Shown piece after piece: positions 32,357-41,498 of a stretch of DNA of 64,000 bases; the stretch's first letter is position 1; every line of letters begins with the position of its first letter. Source of the DNA: Novosphingobium clariflavum (GTDB lineage Bacteria; Pseudomonadota; Alphaproteobacteria; Sphingomonadales; Sphingomonadaceae); assembly GCF_026420865.1 (NCBI RefSeq), contig NZ_JAPCWC010000001.1, positions 186,001-250,000 on the forward strand. The letters run 5' to 3'. Below the pieces are notes generated by a model. The model was not told the DNA's origin, searched no databases, and was given only the letters and a program-made list of their open reading frames with translations. A program made the position numbers and the translations under genes.

Positions 32357-33927
32357 GCCATTGCCTCCTCGCTCCGCCGCTTGCGGGCGGGCAGCGCGCG
32401 GGGCTTGTGGCGGGCCAGCGTCCATCCGGTAAAGGCAAAACCGGCGGCCAGCGCCAGCATCACCAGGTCGAACACGGCGAATGTCCGGTCGCCCGCCAGC
32501 AGGCTGGGGATGAGGCCCCGTGTCGTGGTCGCGGCATTGACGAGCGGGATCGCCGCATAGAGTGCCGCCGCTGCGGCCAGTGTCTCCAACCATGCGCGCC
32601 GTGCCGGGCGCAGGAAGGCCCAGACCAGCGTGCCGCCCCAGAGGATGAACAGGGTGTTGATCTCCCAGTCGGCATGGCCGGGCAGGGTGGCGGGCAGCAG
32701 CCGGTTGGCCAGGAAATAGCCGGCGATGCCGATCGGTGCGCCGCTGATGAAGCCGATGTTGAGCCGCTCGACGAGGCGGAAGCCGAAGTGCGGACGCGCC
32801 GGATCGGGCAACCTGGCGCGTCGTTTCACGCACCACAGGCACAGCCCGGTCGCGGCCATCGCGACGCCGCCGAGCCCGGAGAGGAAGTAGAGCCAGCGCA
32901 GGCCGTAGCCCGCGAACCAGCCGGTGTGCAGGTCCACCATCACCCGGTGTGTCGCGGTCGCACCGCCGGGGCGGGACGGGGTGGACGACAGCCGCGTTGC
33001 CGTCGCCGCGTCGAGATAGACGGAATCGGGCCGGCCGCCGCCCCATTGCGACCTTGCGGTGTAGAGCGTCGCCACGCCGGCCCTGTCGCCGGGGTTTGCG
33101 ACCGAGATATAGTTCGGCAAGGCACCGCCCCATCGGGGGCGGGCCGCGGCGATCATCCGGCCGATCGGGGCAACCGGCGCAGGCACGCCGCTGGCCGCGC
33201 GCTCGGGGCCCTGCGGGAAGGTCGCGGCGTAGAAGGCCTGCCGGTCCGGGAAGTTGGCGGAGATCGCCCAGGGCATCAGCGTGAACAGCAGGGTCGCCAG
33301 CCCCGTGTAGGTGATCATCAGGTGGAACGGCAGGGCCAGCACGGCGACGGCGTTGTGCGCGTCGAGCCAGCTGCGCTGGCCCTTGCGCAGGCGCAGCATG
33401 AAGAAGTCGGTGAAGATCTTCTTGTGCGTCACCACGCCCGAAAGGATCGCCACGAGCATTGCCAACGCCGCCACGCAGACCAGGTAGCGCGCCCACATGA
33501 CCGACATGAAATGCAGGTCGAAGTGGAAGCGGTAGAGGAAGAAACCGCCCCGGGTCTCGCGCACCGGGATCTCGGCGCCGGTCGCCGGATCGAGCGTGAC
33601 GCGCGGGCCTTCGTGGCGGCCGTGGCGCCGGTCATGCCCGGGCATCTCCCAGGATAGTTCCAGCCCACTGCCGCCGCGTGCGGTGGGCAGCGAGACGGAC
33701 CAGCTTTCCGCCCCGGCCGCGCGGGTACGCAGCAGGGCGTCGGCAGCGGCGAGGGCGCGCGGGGTCACCCGGGTTTCGGCCGGCAGCTCGGGGCGCATCC
33801 AGGCATCAATCTCGTGCTGGAAAAACGCGGCGGTGCCGAACACGAAGATGACGTAGAGCACCCAGCCCGGCACCAGCCCGGCCCAGGTGTGCAGCCATGC
33901 CATCGACTGGCGCAGGCTCTGCTTCAT
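32353..33927 (-). CDS. PepSY-associated membrane protein, siderophore-reductase type
   Basis: A 524-residue inner-membrane protein of the PepSY_TM/PiuB group. The opening LHTWAGLVPGWVLYVIFVFG is the typical first helix. Large periplasmic portions alternate with helices carrying conserved histidines (FHFDLHFMSVMWARYLV, WLDAHNAVAVLALPFHLMIT, MVDLHTGWFAGYGLRWLYF). It probably reduces ferric siderophore complexes imported by a neighbouring receptor. It starts a four-gene coupled unit ending in the receptor at 29653, 38 bases after the receptor at 33966. Confidence 0.85.
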   Translation of the reverse strand: MKQSLRQSMAWLHTWAGLVPGWVLYVIFVFGTAAFFQHEIDAWMRPELPAETRVTPRALAAADALLRTRAAGAESWSVSLPTARGGSGLELSWEMPGHDRRHGRHEGPRVTLDPATGAEIPVRETRGGFFLYRFHFDLHFMSVMWARYLVCVAALAMLVAILSGVVTHKKIFTDFFMLRLRKGQRSWLDAHNAVAVLALPFHLMITYTGLATLLFTLMPWAISANFPDRQAFYAATFPQGPERAASGVPAPVAPIGRMIAAARPRWGGALPNYISVANPGDRAGVATLYTARSQWGGGRPDSVYLDAATATRLSSTPSRPGGATATHRVMVDLHTGWFAGYGLRWLYFLSGLGGVAMAATGLCLWCVKRRARLPDPARPHFGFRLVERLNIGFISGAPIGIAGYFLANRLLPATLPGHADWEINTLFILWGGTLVWAFLRPARRAWLETLAAAAALYAAIPLVNAATTTRGLIPSLLAGDRTFAVFDLVMLALAAGFAFTGWTLARHKPRALPARKRRSEEAMA

Positions 33928-33965
33928 GAGGCGCTCCTTGCGCGCTGCTTCGGGAACCGCATCGC

Positions 33966-36458
33966 TCAGAACCCGTACTTGACCGCGAAGGCCACGTTGC
34001 GCGGGCTGCCGAGCTGAGACGAGGTCGCCCAGTAATCGAGCCCGCCGAGGTTCGCGATGTTGAGGTCGAAGCGGATCGGATGGCCGTCGATCTCGGTCTT
34101 GTAGTGCATGCCGAGGTCGACGATCGTGTAGCCGTCGATCTTCTGGAGATTGGCGCTGTCCTTGAACATCTTGCCGGCGTGATAGACGCCGCCGCTGATG
34201 GAGAAGCCGTCGAGGCCCGGAATCTCGTAATCCGCGAAGATCTTCGCCAGCATGTCGCTGACGCCGGTCGGCTTCTTGCCCAGTAGCGCGGCGGTGCTGG
34301 TCCTGGTGACTTTCAGGTCCATCACGGTGCCGCCCAGCATCACGTTGAGGCGCGGGGTGACATGGCCGGTGACCGTCAGTTCCACGCCCTGATGGACTTC
34401 CACACCGTCCTGCGTGCGGGTGATCTTGCCGTTCACTGTCTCGTCGAAGGAATTGGCCTTCTCGATCCGGTAAAGCGCGCCGGTGATCAGCAGTGCATCG
34501 ATCGGGGCGAACTTGGCGCCGACTTCATACTGCTTGGAGACGTAGGGCTTCATGATCTCGCCCGGATTGTTGTAGAGCGTGGCATCGTCGGGGACCGTAG
34601 AGCCCTGTTCCAGCCCTTCCATGTAGGTCGCGTAAGTGGTCACGCGCGGCGCCGGCTTGAACACCAGCGAGATCGTGGGCGTATAGGCGCTTTCGTTGTA
34701 GCTGGACGTGCGCGCACCGGTCGCGCCGAAGTTGCGGGCCTTCACGGTGCTGCGGTTCACGCCCACCATGGCGCTCAGCTGCTCGGTGAAGCGGATGTCG
34801 TCACCCAGGATCACGTTGGTGTTCCGCGACTGGCTGGACCTGTAGAGCGCGCCCCAGGAATAGGTGTTCAGCGTATCGGGCATGGCCCAGGTGTTGAGGC
34901 CGTCGGGGTCGGTGAAGGCCGGCGAGAATCCGGCGCTGACCGAGTTGGTGACATGCCGCTGCACCCGCAGCACGTCGCCCGAGGCGCCCAGCGTCAGGCG
35001 GTGGTGGATGCCCAGCGTCTCGAATTCGCTGTCGAGGTAGGCATAGGCGCCCTGCGCGGTGTTGTAGGACGGGGCGCTGCGCGAGGCCCAGCCCACTTTC
35101 CAGCCCACGTCCTCGAAATAGGCGGGATAGACGTTGATCGATTCCTGTGCGTCCCGCTTGTAGAGATAGGCGGCGCGCAGGCTGAAGGTATCGTTGAGCT
35201 TCCACCGGGCATTGGTGCCGATGCGGTCGGTCTTGACCTGGAGATAGGTCCAGTCCGGCGTCCAGGTCTTGCTGGCATCAAGCGGTTCGATCCAGTGGTC
35301 GATCGCGGCATAACTGGTATCGGCATAGGCGTAGAAGCGGGAATCGATGCCGTCGATTCGGTAGTAGGTATGCGCCGCTTCCACTTGCAGCAGCAGGTCC
35401 GGCGTCACGTTCCAGTCCACCGCGCCGCTGAACAGGCTGCGGGCGACGTTCTGGTTCTGCTTGGCCGTCTCACCGTCCTGATAGGACAGGTTCAGGCGGT
35501 AGGCGAACACCCCGTCGCGGTCGATCCTGCCGCCGAGGTCGGCATGGACGAAGAACTGCCGGTTGCCATAGTCGCCCACGGTGATGTCGCGCGTGGGGCT
35601 GTAGGTCGGCCGCTTGAGCACATAGTTGGTCACCCCGCCCGGATTGCCGACGCCGTACAGGAAGCCGGACAGGCCGTTCATGATCTCGACATTGGCGAGC
35701 TCCTCCATCGAGATGCCGGTGAGGGTGGAGGACAGGCGCACGCCGTCCACCACGCCCTTCTGGGAATCGAAGCCGCGGATGGTGACGTAAGGCGTGCCGT
35801 AGACGGTCGATGGCGCGGAGTTCTGGACGACCGGGTTCATCTTGAACAGCTGGTCCATGTCGCCTGCCACGACACTTTCGATAAGGTCCTGCGAGAGCAC
35901 GCTGATCGCATAGGGCGTGTCGATGACCAGCTTTTCGCCCCATGGGCCGGAGGCCGAGCGCGCGTCGATCGTGTCGTTCTGGCCCAGCACGACGATCGAG
36001 CCGTCCGGCCGCGCCTCGTCTGCGACCGCGAAGCTCTCGTCCGGGCCGGACCGGACGGCGACGGCACTCTCCGCGCTGGCCGGGACCAGCAGCGTGTCGA
36101 GCGTCATCGCCCCGGTGGTGGCGCGGGCGATGGTCACGGCGGCGGGGCCGTTCGGGCGGGCGACAAGGCCGGTGCCCGACAGCAGCCGGGCCAGCGCGTC
36201 GCGCCAGGGTAGCCGGGCGTTGAGGCCGGGCGAGCGGCGCCCCTGCGTCAAGGCGGCATCGTAGTTCAGTTGCAGTCCGCTCTGCTGCGCAAAGCTGTTC
36301 AGGGCATCGCTCAGCGATCCGGCGGGAATGGCATAGGCATTCACGTCCTGTGCGGCGGCGCGGGCGGCAAACGTGGTCATGCCGCCTGCCAGGGTGGTGC
36401 CTGCCAGCAGCGCGGCGGCGAGCAGGCGCGCGCCGTCATGGCCGATTTTCTTGTACAT
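33966..36458 (-). CDS. TonB-dependent siderophore receptor with STN domain
   Basis: An 830-residue FoxA/FpvA-like receptor. Signal peptide to about residue 36, then an STN domain (NAYAIPAGSLSDALNSFAQQ), a plug including YAISVLSQDLIESV and TIRGFDSQKGVVDGV, and a barrel ending VAFAVKYGF. The ATG at 36458 (MYKKIGHD) is used because it begins the signal peptide; an earlier in-frame start lies over the Fur-like site. FecR and a FecI-type sigma are directly upstream, so ferric-siderophore signalling through the STN domain is expected. The siderophore is unknown. Confidence 0.9.
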   Translation of the reverse strand: MYKKIGHDGARLLAAALLAGTTLAGGMTTFAARAAAQDVNAYAIPAGSLSDALNSFAQQSGLQLNYDAALTQGRRSPGLNARLPWRDALARLLSGTGLVARPNGPAAVTIARATTGAMTLDTLLVPASAESAVAVRSGPDESFAVADEARPDGSIVVLGQNDTIDARSASGPWGEKLVIDTPYAISVLSQDLIESVVAGDMDQLFKMNPVVQNSAPSTVYGTPYVTIRGFDSQKGVVDGVRLSSTLTGISMEELANVEIMNGLSGFLYGVGNPGGVTNYVLKRPTYSPTRDITVGDYGNRQFFVHADLGGRIDRDGVFAYRLNLSYQDGETAKQNQNVARSLFSGAVDWNVTPDLLLQVEAAHTYYRIDGIDSRFYAYADTSYAAIDHWIEPLDASKTWTPDWTYLQVKTDRIGTNARWKLNDTFSLRAAYLYKRDAQESINVYPAYFEDVGWKVGWASRSAPSYNTAQGAYAYLDSEFETLGIHHRLTLGASGDVLRVQRHVTNSVSAGFSPAFTDPDGLNTWAMPDTLNTYSWGALYRSSQSRNTNVILGDDIRFTEQLSAMVGVNRSTVKARNFGATGARTSSYNESAYTPTISLVFKPAPRVTTYATYMEGLEQGSTVPDDATLYNNPGEIMKPYVSKQYEVGAKFAPIDALLITGALYRIEKANSFDETVNGKITRTQDGVEVHQGVELTVTGHVTPRLNVMLGGTVMDLKVTRTSTAALLGKKPTGVSDMLAKIFADYEIPGLDGFSISGGVYHAGKMFKDSANLQKIDGYTIVDLGMHYKTEIDGHPIRFDLNIANLGGLDYWATSSQLGSPRNVAFAVKYGF

Positions 36459-36501
36459 TGGATTGACCCCCGGATGTTCACGAGGCGGCGCAAACACGAT
36501 G

Positions 36502-36518
36502 TTGCGACGCATTCTCAA
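36502..36518. promoter_or_regulatory. Candidate Fur box upstream of siderophore receptor
   Basis: TTGCGACGCATTCTCAA is an imperfect inverted repeat (TTGCGA/TCTCAA) 44 bases before the receptor start, in an otherwise GC-rich gap. It resembles GAGAATGCG-containing Fur sites. Single-base matching only. Confidence 0.4.
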
Positions 36519-36577
36519 TAATGAAGACGGGGCCAGTCGGGAAAAGACGACCATGGGCGGAAAATAAATTTCTCAAT

Positions 36578-37576
36578 TTAGCGGTGCAGCACGATCAGTC
36601 GATCCGACAGCCGGAACGACCTGAGCTTCAGGCTGCGTTCGATGCTGTCCACGGCGGCGAGCGGGTGGTCGAGGTCGTAGACCCCGCTGACCTTCAGGTC
36701 GGCCGCTGCGCCCACGACCGACAGATAGCCATGGCGATGGCGGGCAATCTCGGCAACGACCTCGCCGAGGGGCCGGTTCACCGCGACAAGGCGGCCCTGG
36801 GCCCAGGCCGTGGCGCCGTTGCCGGCGGCCTCGATGGGCCCCAGTTCCTGCGCGCCGAAATCGACCCGCTGGCCTTCGTCGACGACCCCGGAGCGTTCTC
36901 CCGCGCGGACCCGGACCCGGTGCTGGGTCACCACGAGTTCGGCGCTCCCGTCCCGTTCGCGCACGGCGAAGGCGGTTCCCAGGGCGGTGGCGCTGCCGCC
37001 CGCCGCCTCGACCGTGAAGGGGTGACGGCGGTCCGGCGCGACCTCGAAGAAGGCGCTGCCTTCAAGCAGGGTGATCGTGCGTGCGTTGCCGGAAAAGTCG
37101 TGCGCGATGGCCGAGCTGCTGCCCAGCGTCACGCGCGAACCGTCTTCCAGCGTCAGCGTGCGGCGTTCGCCGATGCCGGTGGTGTAGTCCGCGCGCAGGC
37201 GAGCCGGCCAGTCACCGAGAGAGCCGAAGGCCGCCAGCGCGATGGATGCGGCGACGGCCGCACCGGTCCAGCGCCTTGTTTTCGCAATACGCGCGGCGGT
37301 CGGGAGGCGGGTGCGAGGGGGCACGATCCGGCGCGCGGCGGGCAGCGATGGCAGCACCGGCGATGGGGACGGGGCCGGGGCCGGTTCGGCATCCATCAGC
37401 CCCCACAGCGCGGCCAGCTGTTCGAAGGCGCGGCGATGGGCAGGCTCGGCCAGCCAGTCCCGGAAGGCCCGTTCATCGCCGGCGGGCAATGGTCCCGCGT
37501 CCCGGCGCACGATCCAGTCGGCGGCGGTTTCGGCGATGGCGGCGGGAAGCGGAGGGCGCGGTGCGTTTTCGGTCAC
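36578..37576 (-). CDS. FecR-family anti-sigma/signal transducer
   Basis: A 332-residue signal transducer. FecR_N region (ADWIVRRDAGPLPAGDERAF), a proline-rich cytoplasmic linker, one membrane helix near residues 107-125 (AAVAASIALAAFGSL), the FecR core (LTLEDGSRVTLGSSSAIAHD, LLEGSAFFEVAPD, ALGTAFAVRE) and a C-terminal DUF4974-like domain. Translation probably starts at a GTG. It is 91 bases after the sigma gene and 119 before the STN receptor. It presumably passes the siderophore signal from that receptor. Confidence 0.9.
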   Translation of the reverse strand: MTENAPRPPLPAAIAETAADWIVRRDAGPLPAGDERAFRDWLAEPAHRRAFEQLAALWGLMDAEPAPAPSPSPVLPSLPAARRIVPPRTRLPTAARIAKTRRWTGAAVAASIALAAFGSLGDWPARLRADYTTGIGERRTLTLEDGSRVTLGSSSAIAHDFSGNARTITLLEGSAFFEVAPDRRHPFTVEAAGGSATALGTAFAVRERDGSAELVVTQHRVRVRAGERSGVVDEGQRVDFGAQELGPIEAAGNGATAWAQGRLVAVNRPLGEVVAEIARHRHGYLSVVGAAADLKVSGVYDLDHPLAAVDSIERSLKLRSFRLSDRLIVLHR

Positions 37577-37667
37577 GGCTGCGTCCCTTCGGTGGAAGTC
37601 GCCGACCGGGACGGGAGAATGCCCCCGACGGAACCGGCCTTGCCCTGCGCGCGGCCTGTCTCGAACA

Positions 37668-38177
37668 TCATGCGTCCTCCTCGATTTCGCCGAGGCGGCT
37701 GGCCAGCGTCAGCAGAGCGATGCGGAGCTGCTTTTCGACCGCGCCCCGGGTGATGCCGAGGCGATCGGCGATGTCGGCCTGGTCGAGCCCGTCGAACTTG
37801 CGCAAGGTGAAGACTTCCCGGCATCGCGGTGGAAGGTCCGCCACGAGGCCGCGCACCATGCGCAGCCGGTCCGCGGCAAGGACGCGGCGTTCGGCGTCGG
37901 GGCTGTCATCGGCCACGGCGCTGCCTGCCGCTTCCTCGGCCAGCCAGGGGCGCCACTTGCCGCTCTCCCGCGCCCGGTCGTTGACCAGATTGCGGGCGAC
38001 CCGGCAAAGGAAGGCGCGCGGGTTCTCGACCCGGCCCGAACGCAGCGCGGGGATCGCCCGGGCCCAGGTCTCCTGCACGATGTCGGCGGCGAGCGGAGCC
38101 GAATCCACTAGCGAGCGCACGTAGGCGCTCAGCGCCGCCTGATGGCAGCCGACGATGGTCGTGTCGCCCCCGCTCAT
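37668..38177 (-). CDS. ECF sigma factor, FecI type
   Basis: A 169-residue iron-type ECF sigma. Region 2: LAADIVQETWARAIPAL and FLCRVARNLVNDRAR. Region 4: LPPRCREVFTLRKFDGLDQ with helix-turn-helix ADIADRLGITRGAVEKQL. Its start overlaps the stop of the TonB gene by ATGA, so the TonB protein and sigma are made together. It likely activates the receptor at 33966-36458. Confidence 0.9.
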   Translation of the reverse strand: MSGGDTTIVGCHQAALSAYVRSLVDSAPLAADIVQETWARAIPALRSGRVENPRAFLCRVARNLVNDRARESGKWRPWLAEEAAGSAVADDSPDAERRVLAADRLRMVRGLVADLPPRCREVFTLRKFDGLDQADIADRLGITRGAVEKQLRIALLTLASRLGEIEEDA

Positions 38178-38863
38178 GGCACGACCTGCCCGTCGCCGAT
38201 CAGGAAGGTGAGGGGCAGGGTGATCGCCAGTTCGTCCGGCAACCCGGCCGGGATCGGCGGGAACGGCGCGGCGCGCGAGACGATGTCCAGCGCGGCCTGG
38301 TCAAGCGCGGCATGTCCGGTGCCGGAGACCATGGCCGCGCCCAGCAGGCGCCCTTCGCGGTCGATACGGAACAGCAGCGAGCCGGTCCCCTGTGCCTGCT
38401 GGCGCAGCGCCGCCGCCGGATAGCGCCGCTGGCCTTCCAGCTGCGCGATCAGGGCGCGGCGATAGGACAGGGCAAGGTCGGGCAGACCGTCCGCCACGCC
38501 CCCGCTCGTGGCCGGTGCCGCCTGCTCGGAGACCGGCGGCTGGATCAGTGCCGCGGGGTGAGCGGGAAGGGGAAGGGCAAGAGCGGCTGGCGGCGAGCCC
38601 GGGACTGGCCGCGGGCGCGCCGCCGGTGCCCTGGGCTCGCGGCGGGCGGGATCGGGGGCGTGCACATCAAAGGTCACCAGGGTGGGCGGCGCGGGGTGAT
38701 TGGTCCCGCCTGCCTGCAGCCAGCCGAAGGCGAGCGCGGCCACCGCGACCGCCGCCACGTGGACCCCGGCGGTGACGGCAAGCGCCAAGGCGCGCACCGG
38801 CGCGCCGTTCCCGCCTTTTCGGGGGGGATGGCACAGCCGGTGCAGGAGGCGGGGCGCGGGCAT
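38174..38863 (-). CDS. TonB-family energy-coupling protein
   Basis: A 229-residue TonB: short cytoplasmic start, one membrane helix (about residues 23-48), a Pro/Ala/Arg-rich periplasm-spanning segment, and a C-terminal TonB domain (QRRYPAAALRQQAQGTGSLL, FRIDREGRLL, DIVSRAAPFPPIP). ExbB and ExbD are not nearby. It lies 30 bases after the siderophore receptor at 38894 and overlaps the sigma gene, so a dedicated TonB is built into the iron unit. Confidence 0.88.
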   Translation of the reverse strand: MPAPRLLHRLCHPPRKGGNGAPVRALALAVTAGVHVAAVAVAALAFGWLQAGGTNHPAPPTLVTFDVHAPDPARREPRAPAARPRPVPGSPPAALALPLPAHPAALIQPPVSEQAAPATSGGVADGLPDLALSYRRALIAQLEGQRRYPAAALRQQAQGTGSLLFRIDREGRLLGAAMVSGTGHAALDQAALDIVSRAAPFPPIPAGLPDELAITLPLTFLIGDGQVVP

Positions 38864-38893
38864 CGCGCGGTGTGCCGGGCTACCCGCCGCGCG

Positions 38894-41092
38894 TCACAGC
38901 GTGCCGCGCAGCGTCAGCGTGGCCGCGCGCGGTGTCGCATAGCGGGAACTGCCGATGTAGAGGCCCGAATAGTACTTCTTGTCGAAGACGTTATCCACGT
39001 GGGCGGTCACCGAGAAGCGCTCCGAGATGCGGTAGTTCGCCAGCAGGTCCAGTGTGGCGAGGCTGCCCTGCGTGTAGATTTCGCCGTTGGGGCCGGTGCC
39101 GTCCGCCGTCGTCTTGCCCTGCCAATTGAGGTTGCCGCCCACCATCAGCGCCTCGAGCGCGCCGGGCAGTCGGTAGGTGGTGAACATCTTGAAGGTGTTC
39201 TTGGGGATCTGCGGGAGCTGGCGAACCCCGTCGCGGTCCTCGGCGCGGGCATTGGCGAAGCCGCCGGCGACGCGCCAGCCGGGCAGGATCTCGCCGTTGA
39301 CCTCGATTTCGAAGCCGGACGATGTCATGCCGGATACCGCGTGATAGGCCGAACTGCCGTCGGGCGCGAAGATGCCCGGGCCGTCCGCCAGCGCGTAGTT
39401 GTCCTGCTTCATGCGGAATACGGCGGCGCTGGCGCTCAGCCAGCCGTCCAGCAGGTCGGCCTTGAGGCCGGCCTCGTAGGTATTGCCTTCCAGCGGCGCG
39501 ATCATGTCGCCATCGACGGTGCGCTGGGTCTGCGGTTCGAACACGCTGGCATAGCTGACATAGGCCGACACGGTCCGGGTGAGGTCCAGGACAAGCCCGC
39601 CGTAAGGCGTCACCACCGCCTTTTCGTTTGATCCCGGCGTCCAGCTGCGGGGACCGGAGGTATCCTGCGTGTAGCTGTCCTGCCGCCACCAGGTGAGGCG
39701 CCCGCCGACGATGACCGAGAGCGGCGAGATCGGCTTCAGCCGCGCGACGGCTGAGGCGGCGGTGGTCCGCACGCGGTTGCCCGCGTAACCGCCGCTGGGC
39801 GAAAGGTCGGGCCTGGCGGTCTCGCCGGTCGCGAAGAATTCGAAGGCATTGACCGATTTCGCGTAGTCGCCGCCCGACCACCAGCCGGGATAGGGCGTCT
39901 GGTCGTCGTCGAACTGCGCATGGCTCAGCGTCAGCGCGATGTGCTGTTCCTGGCCGAGCGCCTCGAAGCTGCCGCGCAGGTTCGCGTAGACGGCGTTCAG
40001 GGTGAGGTCGGACGCCCAGCGGGTGGAATAGAGCGTGCCGCCAAGTCCGGTGTCCTTGTCGATGGCCCGGCCGAAGAAATAGCCGATGGTCTCGTCATAG
40101 GAGCCGGCCTTGTGTTCGGCGTCGATCCGCAACTGCCAGTTTTTGTCGAAGTCGTGGGTGAGCGAGGCGAACAAGTTGACGCTCTTGCGGTTGAAGTCGG
40201 ACCATTCGGCGCCGCTGTTGGTCGAACGGGCGAAGTCGGTCGTCGTGCCGTCGGTGTAGAACAGCGGCACGCCGCCGCGTGAGGCACCGGTGTTGGTGAA
40301 GTTCTGGTACTCGATGCCGGCGGTCAGCAGCGTGGTGGGCGTGAGGTCCGCCTCGACGACGCCGTAAAGCGCCTGGCGCTTGGCATGTTCACGGTCGATG
40401 AAGGTCTTGTTGTCCTGCCAGGCCCCGGCAACGCGTGCACGTATGCGTCCGTCGGCGGTCACCTTGCCGCCCACGTCGCCTTCGATGCGGACCATGTCCC
40501 AGGACCCCACGGTTGCCGCGGCGCTGGCCCTGAAGTCGGCGGCGGGGCGCTTGCGGACCATGTTGATCGCCGCCGAAGGCTGGCCGGTGCCGGTCATCAT
40601 GCCCGCCGAACCGCGGATCACCTCGATCCGCTCGTAGGCGATCATGTCGGCGGTATCTTCGGTGAAGCCATAGAGGTTGGTCGGGCGGGCGACCCCGTCG
40701 ACAAGGTAGTTCTGCACGGCAAAACCGCGTGCGGTATAGTTGGTGCCGTCGGTGCCGAGCGCGCTCGAGCGGTTGGACTGCACGCCGACGATCTGCTCCA
40801 TCACCGCCGCGATGTCGTAAAGACCTTGCTCCTCCATGCGCAGGCTGTCGACCACGGTGACCGATTGCGGCGTTTCGCGCGAGGAGAGGCTGAGGCCGTT
40901 GGTTTCGGTCTCGCCGTTGACCACGATCGGATCGCCATCCGGTTCGGTCGGCACGGTTTCGCTTGCTGCGGTTTCGCCCGTGGATGCTTTGGCCGCCAAG
41001 GTTTCAGCCCGGGCGGAGGCGGCGTCCATCGCGGCAACTGCCAATGCGGATGCGACGCAATAGCGAAAATAGTGCCTGGTGGTGCGGATCAT
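38894..41092 (-). CDS. TonB-dependent siderophore receptor (FhuE/FpvA-like, no STN)
   Basis: A 732-residue receptor: signal peptide, TonB-box region (GDPIVVNGETETNGLSLSSR), plug with TPQSVTVVDSLRMEEQ, TARGFAVQNYLVDGVARPTN and ERIEVIRGSAGMMTGTGQPS, and a barrel with RYATPRAATLTLRGTL at the end. These plug sequences match coprogen/pyoverdine-type siderophore receptors. A strong Fur-like palindrome is 60 bases upstream. The order receptor, TonB, sigma, FecR, receptor suggests one iron-controlled unit. Confidence 0.9.
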   Translation of the reverse strand: MIRTTRHYFRYCVASALAVAAMDAASARAETLAAKASTGETAASETVPTEPDGDPIVVNGETETNGLSLSSRETPQSVTVVDSLRMEEQGLYDIAAVMEQIVGVQSNRSSALGTDGTNYTARGFAVQNYLVDGVARPTNLYGFTEDTADMIAYERIEVIRGSAGMMTGTGQPSAAINMVRKRPAADFRASAAATVGSWDMVRIEGDVGGKVTADGRIRARVAGAWQDNKTFIDREHAKRQALYGVVEADLTPTTLLTAGIEYQNFTNTGASRGGVPLFYTDGTTTDFARSTNSGAEWSDFNRKSVNLFASLTHDFDKNWQLRIDAEHKAGSYDETIGYFFGRAIDKDTGLGGTLYSTRWASDLTLNAVYANLRGSFEALGQEQHIALTLSHAQFDDDQTPYPGWWSGGDYAKSVNAFEFFATGETARPDLSPSGGYAGNRVRTTAASAVARLKPISPLSVIVGGRLTWWRQDSYTQDTSGPRSWTPGSNEKAVVTPYGGLVLDLTRTVSAYVSYASVFEPQTQRTVDGDMIAPLEGNTYEAGLKADLLDGWLSASAAVFRMKQDNYALADGPGIFAPDGSSAYHAVSGMTSSGFEIEVNGEILPGWRVAGGFANARAEDRDGVRQLPQIPKNTFKMFTTYRLPGALEALMVGGNLNWQGKTTADGTGPNGEIYTQGSLATLDLLANYRISERFSVTAHVDNVFDKKYYSGLYIGSSRYATPRAATLTLRGTL

Positions 41093-41151
41093 TCGATGCC
41101 CCTGTTTCCCCTGCCGGCCCTCCCGGCATTGTTATGCGGGGGGGGCTATTA

Positions 41152-41168
41152 ATGCGAATGGTTCGCAT
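41152..41168. promoter_or_regulatory. Candidate Fur box
   Basis: ATGCGAATGGTTCGCAT is a perfect 7-3-7 inverted repeat, followed by an extra ATTCGCA that pairs with the first half as well. The layered half-sites resemble overlapping Fur dimer sites. It is 60 bases before a siderophore receptor. Confidence 0.6.
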
Positions 41169-41387
41169 TCGCAACGCTGCAGTGAAATGTAAGTGCTTGA
41201 TATGGTGCGGCGGGAACCGGGGCGGTGTGGCCTGCTGGTGTCCTGACTCACGCGCCATGCGCCGCTCCGGCCAGAGCCCCGGCCAGTCGCGTACCGCGAT
41301 GACCGTAAACTTCCGGCCCCGACAGCGTGCGCACATATCTCGAAAAAATGTCGCCCCTTCGCAGGTGACAGGTTCTTGTGAATATCT

Positions 41388-41408
41388 TGATGTTATGATG
41401 CAACATCA
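41388..41408. promoter_or_regulatory. Inverted repeat before right-hand receptor
   Basis: TGATGTT (41388-41394) and AACATCA (41402-41408) form a perfect 7-7-7 repeat about 90 bases before the receptor start. It differs from the Fur-like site, so a separate regulator may act here. Confidence 0.4.
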
Positions 41409-41498
41409 CATTGACCAGGCCTCCCGGCCCTGACACAAGCCCGCCCGGTCACGGCGCCGGTGCGCCGCTTTGGTCAGGCAAATTCTCGTGGGGGCTGC

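Larger units (their letters stand above)
41093..41498. other. Divergent promoter region between two siderophore receptors
   Basis: 406 bases without a supported gene. It contains the Fur-like palindrome at 41152-41168 next to the left receptor and a second inverted repeat at 41388-41408 near the right receptor. GC content falls around both. Open frames in between are not protein-like. Confidence 0.6.
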
